The notes: generated from the sequence alone by a model not told the origin. A DNA stretch of 37,459 nucleotides from Streptomyces iconiensis (GCF_028657195.3 NZ_JANCPR020000073.1:1-37459), one strand, 5' to 3'. Shown: positions 1 through 8,135, counted from the stretch's first letter. Numbers and translations: made by a program.

Positions 1-67
1 CAGGGGCGGTCGGCGCGGGCGGTTCTAGTCTGGTGCGGGCGTATCGGTCGGTAGCGGGAGAGTTCGG

Positions 68-1027
68 ATGGATCACGGCGCACACGGCATGACGATGGAC
101 CTGCCGCCCTTCACGGTCGCGCGGGGCCTGGAGTTCACGGGCCAGCCGTTCTTCCTGGTGGGGTGCCTGCTGGCGCTCGCCCTGTACGGGTGGGGCGTGG
201 TGCGGCTGCGGCGGCGCGGCGACGCGTGGCCGGTGGGGCGCACCGTGGGGTTCGTCCTCGGTGTGCTGACCGTGGCGCTGGTGATGTGCACGGCGATGAA
301 CGAGTACGGGATGGTGCTCTTCAGCGTCCACATGGTGCAGCACATGGTGATCAGCATGCTGTCGCCGATCCTGCTGCTGCTGGGGGCGCCCGTGACGCTG
401 CTGCTGCGGGCCCTGCCGTCGGCCAACCGCAGCCACGGTGCGCGCAAGGGCCCGCGCGAGCTGCTGGTGGCACTGCTGAACAGCCGTTATGTGCGGGTGA
501 TCACGCATCCCGCCTTTACGATCCCGCTGTTCATCGCGAGCCTGTACGCGCTGTACTTCACGCCGCTGTTCGACTTCCTGATGGGCTCGACGGTCGGACA
601 CCTCGCGATGATGGTGCACTTCCTCGCCGTCGGTCTGGTGTTCTTCTGGCCGATCATGGGCGTCGACCCCGGCCCGCACCGCCCCGGCTATGTGATGCGG
701 ATGCTGGAGCTGTTCGCGGGGATGCCGTTCCACGCGTTCTTCGGCATCGCGCTGATGATGGCGTCCGAGCCGATGATCAAGACGTACGAGAACCCGCCGG
801 CTTCGCTGGGGGTCAGCGCGCTGTCCGACCAGACGGCGGCGGGCGGCATCGCGTGGGCGTTCAGCGAGATCCCGTCGGTGCTCGTGCTGGTCGCGCTGGT
901 CTTCCAGTGGTACGTGACCGAGCAGCGCCAGTCGCGGCGCAGGGACCGCAGGGCGGACAGGGACGGGGACAAGGAACTGGTCGCGTACAACGCGTATCTG
1001 GCGTCGCTGCGCACCGGCGAACGGTGA
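68..1027 (+). CDS. Cytochrome c oxidase assembly protein, caa3 CtaG family
   Basis: A 319-residue polytopic membrane protein of the caa3_CtaG family, thought to help deliver copper during maturation of aa3/caa3 cytochrome oxidases at the plasma membrane. The short N-terminus is His/Met-rich (MDHGAHGM). It is followed by about seven hydrophobic segments, with conserved membrane His/Met pairs such as HMVQHMV near residue 90. The C-terminal tail after the last helix is basic and acidic (RRRDRRADRDGDKE) and probably cytoplasmic. ATG 68 is preceded by GGGAGAG at a normal distance. No oxidase subunit genes are visible; the window begins only 67 bases upstream. The family call is firm; the exact copper role is inferred from the family. 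Confidence 0.9.
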   Translation: MDHGAHGMTMDLPPFTVARGLEFTGQPFFLVGCLLALALYGWGVVRLRRRGDAWPVGRTVGFVLGVLTVALVMCTAMNEYGMVLFSVHMVQHMVISMLSPILLLLGAPVTLLLRALPSANRSHGARKGPRELLVALLNSRYVRVITHPAFTIPLFIASLYALYFTPLFDFLMGSTVGHLAMMVHFLAVGLVFFWPIMGVDPGPHRPGYVMRMLELFAGMPFHAFFGIALMMASEPMIKTYENPPASLGVSALSDQTAAGGIAWAFSEIPSVLVLVALVFQWYVTEQRQSRRRDRRADRDGDKELVAYNAYLASLRTGER

Positions 1028-1162
1028 GCCGGGGGGCCTGACTCCGGCGCGCAGGTAGCGCGCGGGGCCGTGGACGGGTGACGATGGACACCTGGCCGCG
1101 GCCCTTTTTGTGCGTGCGCGAGCTGTACGTCCCGGGGCCGCCGGGAGGAGGGTGGTGCTGAG

Positions 1163-1336
1163 ATGCCCGGAATGACGAGCATGCCGGCTTCCACGAAGGC
1201 CATGACCGTCTGCACGGTCGTGGGTCTTGTGGTCGTCACCGCGTACACCGTGGCGCTGGGGGGCAGCGGATGGCTGTGGTTCTCGTGGGTCGTACTGGGC
1301 CTGGTCACGCTGGGTGTGGCCGCCACGCGTAACTGA
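1163..1336 (+). CDS. Small membrane protein (57 aa), unknown function
   Basis: A 57-residue open frame with clean GC-rich third positions. It begins MPGMTSMPASTKAMTVC and holds two hydrophobic stretches (about residues 17-31 and 38-53), so it is probably a two-pass inner-membrane protein. A GGGAGGAGGG run ending about 10 bases before the ATG is a plausible ribosome site. It lies 135 bases after the CtaG-type gene on the same strand and before a strong hairpin, so the two may be cotranscribed. I do not recognise a family. A small accessory of the respiratory oxidase is conceivable but rests only on position. Confidence 0.6.
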   Translation: MPGMTSMPASTKAMTVCTVVGLVVVTAYTVALGGSGWLWFSWVVLGLVTLGVAATRN

Positions 1337-1402
1337 ACCGCTGGAGAGTGCGGCCACACGCGACACACCACATGTGACCGAGCGGGGACAGGCGCGAACA
1401 CC

Positions 1403-1441
1403 GGACCCCCGCCGGCGCCGGAAGGGCGCGGGCGGGGGTCC
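1403..1441. terminator. Strong bidirectional hairpin terminator
   Basis: The arms GGACCCCCGCC (1403-1413) and GGCGGGGGTCC (1431-1441) are perfectly complementary. An inner GCGCC/GGCGC stem (1415-1419 with 1425-1429) extends the fold. It sits between two convergent genes and has no U-run, as is common for streptomycete terminators. Confidence 0.75.
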
Positions 1442-1510
1442 TGGTATGTGCACGAAACAGCTGGCTGGCCGGCCGGTCTGGCCGTACTACCTGGTCAGAC
1501 CGTCAGGCCG

Positions 1511-2107
1511 TCACGCTGGGGAAGCTCCGGCCGCCGCACGCGTGTCCCGGCCCGAGAGCGCGAGGGCGCGCTCCAGCGCCGTGGCGTTCTCCGGGACAGG
1601 CGCCGCAGCGGCGAAGCCGTCGTACTCGCGGTAGATCTCCGCGTACTCCTCGACGACGCCCAGGACGAAGCCGGCCAGCTCGGGCGAGCAGTCGTAGTGG
1701 TGGCCCGTCGCGGTGGCGATGTCCCAGCCGTGCAGCACCATCTCCTTGACGACCATGCTCGCGATGGCCGTGGCCTGCATGGCGGAGCCGCCGAGGTCGA
1801 TGTCGCCCTCCCATGCCCCGGGTGCCTGCCAGGCGGCGACCGCGCGGTCGAGCTGCGCGGCGTACGCCTCGGCCCAGTCGGGCTCGGCGGCGAAGTCGCG
1901 TGCCGCCAGTTCTTCGGGGACGGCGGTGCGCAGGGCACGGTGTTCGAGGCCGTGCGCCGTGTAGAGGACCCAGTGGTTGAGCAGCGCCCGCAGGTCCCAC
2001 GCACCGCACGGTGTCGGGGTGTTGAGGGGAGAGCCGGTCGCGCCCCGTGCCGTACGGGCCGCCTCGCGGGCCGCCTCCTTCATGTGCGCGTGTGTCATGT
2101 CGTTCAT
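1511..2107 (-). CDS. TIGR03086-type metal-binding protein (mycothiol-dependent DinB/maleylpyruvate isomerase fold)
   Basis: A 198-residue cytoplasmic protein of the actinobacterial TIGR03086 / maleylpyruvate isomerase N-domain group, a DinB-like four-helix fold that usually binds a divalent metal through histidines. Family features are the N-terminal TPCGAWDLRALLNHW (near residues 32-46) and the central MVLHGWDIATATG (about 123-135), whose HGWD histidine is the typical metal ligand. The substrate is unknown; related enzymes use mycothiol. On the minus strand ATG 2107 follows TAGCGT by 7 bases with no Shine-Dalgarno sequence, so the mRNA may be leaderless. A second ATG lies at codon 4. A paralogue is at 9149-9886. 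Confidence 0.8.
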   Translation of the reverse strand: MNDMTHAHMKEAAREAARTARGATGSPLNTPTPCGAWDLRALLNHWVLYTAHGLEHRALRTAVPEELAARDFAAEPDWAEAYAAQLDRAVAAWQAPGAWEGDIDLGGSAMQATAIASMVVKEMVLHGWDIATATGHHYDCSPELAGFVLGVVEEYAEIYREYDGFAAAAPVPENATALERALALSGRDTRAAAGASPA

Positions 2108-2177
2108 GCCGGTGACGCTACGGCCCGGGGCACGCCGGGTTCTTGAAGGAACGCGACAGCGGCGGCCCCGGGGCTGA

Positions 2178-3002
2178 TCAGTGGCGCGCGCGTCCGAAGA
2201 GGCGGGTCGCAGCGAACAGGCAGAGCGCGGCCAGACCGAGGGTCACGGCGGCTCCGAGCGCGACGGTGCCGCTCGTGTAGTGGCCCCGGAAGACCTCGCG
2301 TACGGCCTCGACGGTGTACCGGAAGGGCACCGCGTGGGAGACGGCGTCCAGCCAGCCGGGCGCGAGGCTCATGGGCAGCAGGAGCCCGGCGAGGAGCATC
2401 AGCGGCATGACGGCGGTGTTGGCGATGGCGGCGAACTCGGGCGGCGTCCGCACCCGCATGGCCAGCCCGTGGGACAGCGCGGCGAGCGCGCCCGACAGCA
2501 CCGCGACGAAGGCGAGCCCGAGCAGGACACCCGCCAGCGGGGCCCGCAGCCCGAAGGCGAGGCCGAGGAGCACCAGCAGCACCGACTGGACGAACAGCTG
2601 CGCGACGTCGCGCAGGGTGCGCCCGAGAAGCAGCGCCAGCGGGCTGACCGGCGTGACGCGCATCCGGTCGATGATCCCCAGGTTCCGGTCCATCAGCAGC
2701 CCCAGGCCGACGTACGAGCCGCCGAGCAGGGCCAGTTGGACGAGGACGCCGGGGACGAGGGTCTGCCAGGAGGAACCGTTGACGCCGAGGTCGAGGGAGG
2801 TCAGAAGCGGCCCGAAGAGCGCGAGGAACAGCAGCGGCTGGAGCATGCCGAAGAACATGTTCGTCTTGGAGCGGAGGGTGGCGCGCAGACAGCGGCCGAA
2901 GACGACGCGGGTGTCGGCCCAGAGGTGCGCGTACGCGCGCGCCGTCGGCGTCGGTGCCGCCGTGGGCGCCGGTATCGGTGCGGGTGTCGGTGTCGGTGGC
3001 AT
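2178..3002 (-). CDS. ABC-2 type transporter permease (DrrB-like)
   Basis: A 274-residue ABC-2 membrane permease that would form the channel of a drug or lipid exporter with the ATPase encoded just upstream. The N-terminus (residues 1-20) is an imperfect Pro-Thr-Ala repeat (PPTPTPAPIPAPTAAPTPT). About six membrane segments follow. The family signature MDRNLGIIDRMRVTPVSPLAL lies near residue 105, and the end has the usual AVPFRYTVEAVREVF stretch. The gap to the ATPase is 78 bases and carries a short GGGGACGA tandem repeat (about 3053-3078). Expression probably follows the divergent TetR gene. The substrate is unknown. Confidence 0.9.
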   Translation of the reverse strand: MPPTPTPAPIPAPTAAPTPTARAYAHLWADTRVVFGRCLRATLRSKTNMFFGMLQPLLFLALFGPLLTSLDLGVNGSSWQTLVPGVLVQLALLGGSYVGLGLLMDRNLGIIDRMRVTPVSPLALLLGRTLRDVAQLFVQSVLLVLLGLAFGLRAPLAGVLLGLAFVAVLSGALAALSHGLAMRVRTPPEFAAIANTAVMPLMLLAGLLLPMSLAPGWLDAVSHAVPFRYTVEAVREVFRGHYTSGTVALGAAVTLGLAALCLFAATRLFGRARH

Positions 3003-3080
3003 GAGGAATCCAGGGGTGGGTGCGGCGGACCTGCCCGGGGGCCGGTCCGAGGGGGGACGAGGGGACGAGGGGACGAGGGG

Positions 3081-3875
3081 TCAGATGGCGACGGGTTCCT
3101 GCGCCGGGCCGCGTCCCGTCAGGACCAGGAAGGCGTCCTGAAGGGTGCCCGAGGGGCCGGGTGCGTGCTGCGCCTTGAGCGCGGCCGGGCTGCCCTCGGC
3201 GATGATGCGGCCCTCGTCGATGACGACGATGCGGTCGGCGAGCGCGTCGGCCTCGTCGAGATAGTGGGTGGTCAGGAAGACCGTCGTGCCGTGGTCGGTG
3301 CGGATACGGCGGACCAGGTCCCACAGCTCGGCGCGGCTGCCGGGGTCGAGCCCCGTCGTGGGTTCGTCGAGGAAGAGCACCTCGGGGTGGTTGACGAGGC
3401 CGAGCGCGATCTCCAGACGGCGGCGCTGGCCACCCGAGAGCGCGGCGGTCGGCCGGTCCATGAGCGCGGAGATGCCCAGGTCGTGGGCGAGTTCCTCGGC
3501 GCGCGCCGAGGCCGCGGCCTTGGGCATGCGGTGCAGCCGTGCCTGGGTGACGAGCTCCTCCCGTACTCCGCACGCCGGGTCGAGGCCGCCTGCCTGCGCG
3601 ACGTAGCCGATGCGGGCGCGTACGGCGGCGGGGTCACGGCGCAGGTCGTGCCCGGCGACGTGGACCTCTCCCCCGCTGGGCCGCAGCAGCGTGGTGAGCA
3701 TGAGGAGGGTGGTGGTCTTGCCCGCGCCGTTGGGCCCGAGGAAGCCGAGGATCTCGCCGCGCGGCACGGTCAGGTCGATGCCCCGTACGGCGTGCACGGG
3801 GCCTGATGTGGCGGCGTAGGTGTGGGTGAGGTCGCGCACCCGGAGGGCGGGTGGCGTCGTGGATGTGGTGGACAT
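3081..3875 (-). CDS. ABC transporter ATP-binding protein (DrrA-like)
   Basis: A 264-residue ABC ATPase of the DrrA/CcmA export group. Walker A is GPNGAGKT (about 47-54), the Q-loop YVAQ (91-94), the signature LSGGQ (146-150), Walker B VLFLDEP (166-172) and the switch His is in TTHYLDEAD (about 204). I chose ATG 3875 (MSTTSTTPP) because the 14 in-frame codons upstream run into the divergent promoter and have poor codon use; no strong ribosome site is present. It precedes the permease in an apparent operon and is divergent from the TetR gene at 3949, the usual layout of a repressor-controlled exporter. Confidence 0.92.
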   Translation of the reverse strand: MSTTSTTPPALRVRDLTHTYAATSGPVHAVRGIDLTVPRGEILGFLGPNGAGKTTTLLMLTTLLRPSGGEVHVAGHDLRRDPAAVRARIGYVAQAGGLDPACGVREELVTQARLHRMPKAAASARAEELAHDLGISALMDRPTAALSGGQRRRLEIALGLVNHPEVLFLDEPTTGLDPGSRAELWDLVRRIRTDHGTTVFLTTHYLDEADALADRIVVIDEGRIIAEGSPAALKAQHAPGPSGTLQDAFLVLTGRGPAQEPVAI

Positions 3876-3910
3876 ACTGACGATAAAAACACACCCCACT
3901 GCAAAACTGC

Positions 3911-3936
3911 AACGCACTTAACTTTTGGCATGCGTT
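3911..3936. promoter_or_regulatory. Candidate TetR operator between exporter operon and its regulator
   Basis: AACGCA (3911-3916) and TGCGTT (3931-3936) form an inverted repeat with a 14-base spacer in the 73-base divergent gap. It lies just upstream of the putative regulator -10 (TAGACT, 3937-3942). ATG 3949 follows that -10 by six bases, so the regulator may be leaderless. A short direct repeat ACTGCAA flanks the left arm. Confidence 0.4.
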
Positions 3937-3948
3937 TAGACTTCCCGT

Positions 3949-4587
3949 ATGAGCGAAGGGCTACGGGAGCGCAAGAAGCGGCAGACACGGCAGCGCATCC
4001 ACCAGGAGGCCAACCGGCTGTTCGTGGAGCGCGGCTTCGACCGGGTCACGATCGCCGAGGTCGCCGAGGCGGCCGAGGTCTCCGTGAACACCCTCTACAA
4101 CTACTTCGAGGCCAAGGAGGACCTCGTCCTCCCGCCTGACCAGGCGAGCGCGGACCGCCTCGCGGAGATCGTGCGCGAGCGCGCACCCGGGGACTCCCCC
4201 GCGCGCGCCGTACTGACCCGGCTGCGCTCGGAACTGGAGCGCAGGGACAGGAAATTGGGGCTCACCGAGGGGTTCGGCCCGGTCTTCGAGATGATGCGCG
4301 CCGCGCCCACGCTCACCGCGCGCCTTGAATCCCTGGGACAGCAGATGACGGACGCGCTCGCCGAACTGCTCGCCGAGGAGACGGGTGCCGGGCCCCGCGA
4401 CCCGATGCCGCGCGCCGTGGCCAGCCAGATCGGCTGGTTCCACTCCCTGGTCTACGCCGAGATCGGAAAGCGCGTCGTGGCGGGCCAGGCACCCGGATCC
4501 CTCGCGAAGGACATCCTCGAACTCCTCGATTCGGTGGAGGAGTTGCTCGGGGAACGCGCCTTCACCTACGCCGTACGAAAGGGCTGA
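3949..4587 (+). CDS. TetR family transcriptional regulator
   Basis: A 212-residue TetR repressor. The N-terminal helix-turn-helix spans about residues 9-55, with the typical FDRVTIAEVAEAAEVS recognition region followed by VNTLYNYFEAKEDL. The C-terminal ligand domain is helical and carries no recognisable effector signature. Start ATG 3949 has no Shine-Dalgarno sequence but sits six bases after TAGACT, which favours leaderless translation. It is divergent from the DrrAB-like exporter at 2178-3875 and most likely represses it and itself. It converges on the isoprenoid enzyme downstream across a short hairpin. Confidence 0.92.
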   Translation: MSEGLRERKKRQTRQRIHQEANRLFVERGFDRVTIAEVAEAAEVSVNTLYNYFEAKEDLVLPPDQASADRLAEIVRERAPGDSPARAVLTRLRSELERRDRKLGLTEGFGPVFEMMRAAPTLTARLESLGQQMTDALAELLAEETGAGPRDPMPRAVASQIGWFHSLVYAEIGKRVVAGQAPGSLAKDILELLDSVEELLGERAFTYAVRKG

Positions 4588-4597
4588 CCCTGCTGGC

Positions 4598-4618
4598 GGC
4601 CGGCAGCCTGCGGCCGGC
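4598..4618. terminator. Short hairpin between convergent genes
   Basis: GCCGGC at 4599-4604 pairs with GCCGGC at 4613-4618 around an eight-base loop in the 30-base convergent gap. It ends at the stop codon of the minus-strand gene. It is short, so only moderate support as a bidirectional terminator. Confidence 0.4.
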
Positions 4619-5634
4619 TACGACTGGAGGAAGCCGACCTCGTACTCGACGCGGGCCCTGAGTGCGGTGCCGTAAGGGCATTCGGGGGCCAGGGTGTCCA
4701 GCAGCGTGTGCGCCTCCTCACGGAGCGAGGCCACATGCGCGTGGTAGGGGCGCACTACGCCGGGTTCCCGCATCATCGCGTGCAGTTCCTCGCGGCTCTC
4801 GGGTGAGGAGGCGGACGCCTCCAGGAGCGCGAGGACACGCTCGCGCCGACCGTGCGGAGCCGAGTGCACCAGGTGGACGAGCAGGTAGGTGGCCGTTCCG
4901 TTCCGCAGGTCCTCGCACCGCCCGCTGCGCAGGTCGTCCTCGTCGTTGCGGAACTGCGCCAGCATGCCGAGCAGTTGACCGAAGCGGGTCCAGGCGGCGA
5001 TCCGGGCAGCGGCCCACTCCGTACGCTCCTGGCCGACGGCGAGGCGGGCCGCCATGGCGCAGGCCATGGCGTAGACGGAGCCGCTCTTGTGCCGGTAGAC
5101 GTGCAGGACCTCCTGGGGTTCCACGCCCGCCGGGTGGTTGAGCAGGTCGCCGATCTGGCCGTCGCTCGCCGCCGTCCAGCCGTCCAGGTAGTCCCTGATC
5201 AGCCCTTGCCGCTGAGGTCCTGGCACGGGCAGCGAGGCCAGAGCGCGCAGGGGCAGCGCGTAGCCGCATTCCAGCGCCGCCGTCAGCGCGGCAGCGCTCG
5301 GCATCCCGTACAGCTGTGGGCCGGCGTCACCGTCGGCCACGTCGTCGAACGTATTGGCCGCGCGCCACCACAGCGCGTGCACGGCTGCGACGGGGACGGC
5401 GGGCCCGGGGTCGCCGCTCAGGGCAGCGTGCACCAGGAGCGGGAGCGAGAACTCGTGTGGCGCCTGCCTCCCCTGTTCGACCAACGTACGGAGCGGTCCT
5501 CGCAGATGGGCATGGTCGGGGCGGTAGTCGTCGAGCAGTTCGCCGAGGTAGCGGTGTACCTGGGGGAAAGCGGCGGTCACATCGGCGCAGGGAGGACCCT
5601 GCGGCAGAACGGTCGGTGCGGGACTGCTGGTCAA
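4618..5634 (-). CDS. ComQ-like class I isoprenoid synthase
   Basis: A 338-residue all-helical protein resembling ComQ-type / class I isoprenoid biosynthesis enzymes. It keeps both metal-diphosphate motifs: DDVAD (about 97-101, in NTFDDVADGD) and NDEDD (about 230-234, in QFRNDEDDLRSG), followed by EDLRNGTATYLLVHL. A Lys-bearing RHKSGSVYA lies between them. Such enzymes make or transfer prenyl diphosphates; ComQ prenylates a peptide pheromone. I place the start at TTG 5634: no ATG or GTG is suitable, GGAGAAG lies just upstream, and the protein then has family length. It is 95 bases after the MFS gene on the same strand, so a two-gene operon is likely. The product is unknown. Confidence 0.72.
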   Translation of the reverse strand: MTSSPAPTVLPQGPPCADVTAAFPQVHRYLGELLDDYRPDHAHLRGPLRTLVEQGRQAPHEFSLPLLVHAALSGDPGPAVPVAAVHALWWRAANTFDDVADGDAGPQLYGMPSAAALTAALECGYALPLRALASLPVPGPQRQGLIRDYLDGWTAASDGQIGDLLNHPAGVEPQEVLHVYRHKSGSVYAMACAMAARLAVGQERTEWAAARIAAWTRFGQLLGMLAQFRNDEDDLRSGRCEDLRNGTATYLLVHLVHSAPHGRRERVLALLEASASSPESREELHAMMREPGVVRPYHAHVASLREEAHTLLDTLAPECPYGTALRARVEYEVGFLQS

Positions 5635-5729
5635 TCTCTTCTCCAGGTCGCGGAGGGGGACTGCGGGAGGTCGGACTACGCGGGCAGCGGGTGCGGATGC
5701 GGGTGGGTCCCGGCCCCCGGAGCGAGGTG

Positions 5730-7226
5730 TCACAGGAGGCCGCCGGCGCCGCCTGGTTCGTGGCCCGCCGCCCGTTCCTGGGAGCCGGGCGACGGCACGG
5801 GGTTCGCGCTGACTCCCCTGGCGAGGAACCCCCCGAGCGCCGTGGTCACCGCGTTGGCGACGGTGACGAGCGCGAACGCGGTGGGGTGGCCCGTGCCGGC
5901 GTGGACCAGCGCGAAGAAGAGCGCGCCGAAGACGCACACCCCGAGCGCGGCGCCGAGTTGCTGGACCGTGGAGACCACGCCGGCTGCGGCCCCTGAGACA
6001 CGGTCGGGCACAGTGCCCAGGGCAAAGGCGAGGGCCGGCGCGATGAACAGGCCGAGCCCGGCGCCCGCCACGCCGAGCGCGAGGAGCAGCCGTCCGGGCT
6101 CGCCGTGCACCGCTGCCGCGGCGCAGCCCAGATACCCGGCGGTGGCGAGCGCCGCGGCCCCGCACAGCAGACGGGACTGCGGAACGGGGAGCCGCGGCGC
6201 GAGCAGGGAGGCGCACGCGAAGGCGCCCGCCGTCGGCAGCATGCCGGCGCCGGTTCGCAACGGGCTCCAGCCGTAGCCCTGTTGGAGCAGCAGCCCCAGG
6301 GTCAGCACGAAGGCGTTCAGCCCGCAGTTGGCCAGGGCGACCAGCGCCAGTCCGCGGCCGAACCCCGGGCGGCTCAGCAGCCCGGGCGGCAACAGCGGGC
6401 AGCCGCCGCGCCGCTGCACGGCACGCTCGTACCGCAGGAACCCGACGGTGGCAGGAACGGAGGCCGCCAGGCAGAACGGCGCCCACCAGGGGACTTCCTT
6501 ACCGCCGGCGGCCGTCAGCGGGGCGGCGAACAGGCCGGAGGCGAGCGCGGCCAGAGCGGTACCCGGCAGATCCAGCCGGGCCCGCAGGGACAGCCGCGGC
6601 GTACGTGCGGAATCCTGGTCCCCGGCGCCGTCCCCCGCCCCCTGGCCCCCGGGTGCAGGCGCCCGCTGCGCGGTCGCCGCCCATGGGAGAGCCGCCAGCG
6701 CCGCCGCTCCCACCGGCACATTGACCAGGAAGACCGCGCGCCAGCCGAGGCCGAAGGTGTCCGCCGCGAGCAGCCAGCCGCCGAGGAGTTGACCGGAGAC
6801 GGCGCCGATACCCATCACGGCGCCGGTCACGGCGAACGCCTGGCGCCTGGCCCTCCCGGTGAACAGCGTCTGGGCCATCCGGAAGACCTGCGGCACCAGC
6901 AGCGCCGTGCCGAGTCCCTGGGCGAGCCTGGCGGTGACCAGGAACCCGGCGGAGGGCGCGAGGCCGCAGCCCAGCGAGGCGGCGGTGAAGAGCACCATGC
7001 CGGCACCGAACACGCGGAAGGAGCCGAGGTGGTCACCCAGCCGCCCGCCCGCGATCAGGCCCAGCCCGTACACGAGTTGGTAGCCGGCGAGGATCAACTG
7101 CTGCTGGCCGTCGTCCGCGTGCAGGCCCCGCTCCAGCGCGGGCATGGCGACCACGACGATGAACACGTCGAGATTGGCGAGGAACGTACCGGACAGGACG
7201 ACGGCCAGGGCCAGCCACTGGCGCAC
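5730..7226 (-). CDS. MFS transporter, DHA2-like 14-helix drug exporter
   Basis: A proton-driven exporter of about 498 residues with 13-14 hydrophobic segments. The N-terminus has the DHA2 pattern TFLANLDVFIVVVAMPAL. Motif A is GGRLGDHLGSFRVF (about 60-73), and a motif C-like GAVMGIGAVSGQLLGG occurs in helix 5. The central loop (about 190-215) is Gly/Gln/Pro-rich. GTG 7226 is preferred over GTG 7232: GGGGAGG abuts the latter but lies about six bases before the former. The likely cotranscribed downstream gene encodes a ComQ-like isoprenoid enzyme, so the cargo may be a prenylated compound, but that is inference. Confidence 0.88.
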   Translation of the reverse strand: MRQWLALAVVLSGTFLANLDVFIVVVAMPALERGLHADDGQQQLILAGYQLVYGLGLIAGGRLGDHLGSFRVFGAGMVLFTAASLGCGLAPSAGFLVTARLAQGLGTALLVPQVFRMAQTLFTGRARRQAFAVTGAVMGIGAVSGQLLGGWLLAADTFGLGWRAVFLVNVPVGAAALAALPWAATAQRAPAPGGQGAGDGAGDQDSARTPRLSLRARLDLPGTALAALASGLFAAPLTAAGGKEVPWWAPFCLAASVPATVGFLRYERAVQRRGGCPLLPPGLLSRPGFGRGLALVALANCGLNAFVLTLGLLLQQGYGWSPLRTGAGMLPTAGAFACASLLAPRLPVPQSRLLCGAAALATAGYLGCAAAAVHGEPGRLLLALGVAGAGLGLFIAPALAFALGTVPDRVSGAAAGVVSTVQQLGAALGVCVFGALFFALVHAGTGHPTAFALVTVANAVTTALGGFLARGVSANPVPSPGSQERAAGHEPGGAGGLL

Positions 7227-7387
7227 GGTCACCCTCCCCGTATCGGCACGCAGCGTTATTGATCGGTTACCTACCGTTTCCCACCTTGCCTGTAGCGCCC
7301 TCTCCGGCGCAAGCGGTTCCGCGCATATGCCGTTCGCTACGAGGAGTTACGGAGCCGCTGTTGGGGGTTGCTTCACTTCCTGTCGGT

Positions 7388-7600
7388 CTTCGCGCGATGC
7401 CAGCCTTCACGTGCGGCGCTGACCCTCACGCGCGGTGTTGACCTTCACGCTCAGTGCCGGTCTTCGCACGCGGTGCCGGGCTTCACGCGCGGTGCGGCCT
7501 TCACGCACAGTGTTGGCCTTCACGCGCGGCGTCGGTCCCCACCCGCGGCGTCGGTCTTCACGCGCGGCGTCGTTGACCTACCTTCACGCGGGGCCGGTGT
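7388..7600. repeat. Array of about eleven degenerate 19-bp tandem repeats
   Basis: This occupies most of the 357-base gap between the MFS start and the Lrp stop. Units begin near 7388, 7405, 7424, 7443, 7462, 7481, 7499, 7518, 7537, 7556 and 7582, so the step is 19 bases with one 17, one 18 and one 26. The consensus is about CTTCACGCGCGGTGTCGGT, with the inner CACGCGCGGTG nearly palindromic. The last unit overlaps the final codons and stop of the Lrp gene. A 19-base period cannot keep a reading frame, so it is not coding. There are no unique spacers, so it is not CRISPR. Confidence 0.85.
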
Positions 7601-8054
7601 CCGGGCCCAGGGGGCGTTCAAAGACGGTGCGCAGCACGATGGTTGTGCTGGTGCCGCGTACCGGGGGGATCGCGCGGATGCGGTCGAGCGTGTCGGCCAG
7701 CGCGTCGGTTCCGGAGGCGCGCACCTTCAGCCAGTAGCAGTCCTCGCCCGCCACCTCGTACACCTCCAGCACGCACGTTTCGCGTGCGAGCCGCTCGTTG
7801 ACCACGGCCTTCGCGGCCTCACCCGGTTCGAAGCGAAGCGCGACGAAAGCCGCCGTGGCCGCGTCCACGCTCGCGGGGTCGAGGGCCGCGTGGTACCCGG
7901 TGATCACCCCGTCCCGTTCGAGCCGCTGCAAGCGCTCGCGTACCGAAGGCTCGGAGAGCCCCACTGCCCGAGCGAGCGCCCTGACGGTCTGCCGGCCGTC
8001 CGCCGTCATCGCCCGCAGAATCGTCCGGTCGACGTCGTCCAACTGTCGCGTCAT
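7584..8054 (-). CDS. Lrp/AsnC family transcriptional regulator
   Basis: A 156-residue Lrp/AsnC regulator. The N-terminal winged helix (about 1-60) reads LDDVDRTILRAMTADGR then VRALARAVGLSEPSVRERLQRLERDGVITGY. The C-terminal RAM domain (about 65-145) includes the typical YEVAGEDCYWLKVRA turn. RAM domains bind amino acids and drive octamer assembly. It is divergent from an EamA exporter at 8136 with only 81 bases between starts, so it probably senses an amino acid and controls that exporter. Its 3' end is the last unit of the 19-bp repeat array. Confidence 0.93.
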   Translation of the reverse strand: MTRQLDDVDRTILRAMTADGRQTVRALARAVGLSEPSVRERLQRLERDGVITGYHAALDPASVDAATAAFVALRFEPGEAAKAVVNERLARETCVLEVYEVAGEDCYWLKVRASGTDALADTLDRIRAIPPVRGTSTTIVLRTVFERPLGPDTGPA

Positions 8055-8063
8055 GGTGAGAAC

Positions 8064-8092
8064 TTGCCCTTCACGGCCGATGACCCTAATCT
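8064..8092 (+). promoter_or_regulatory. Promoter of the EamA exporter
   Basis: TTGCCC (8064-8069), a 17-base spacer and TAATCT (8087-8092) fit a vegetative sigma-70-type promoter in the Lrp-EamA divergent gap. The surrounding stretch is unusually AT-rich, and Lrp binding here would overlap both divergent promoters. AAAGAGG just before ATG 8136 is the ribosome site. Confidence 0.55.
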
Positions 8093-8135
8093 CTCAAAAC
8101 CACTCTAGCTGATCCCCCTCACTAAAAGAGGCCAG

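Noticed and set aside
5635..6486. Long N-terminal extension of the ComQ-like protein
   Set aside because: That frame runs antisense-free but over the MFS coding sequence in another frame and is Arg/Pro/Ala-rich noise; TTG 5634 has a proper ribosome site.
7388..7600. CRISPR array
   Set aside because: Units are contiguous 19-base repeats with no unique spacers, and no cas gene is nearby.
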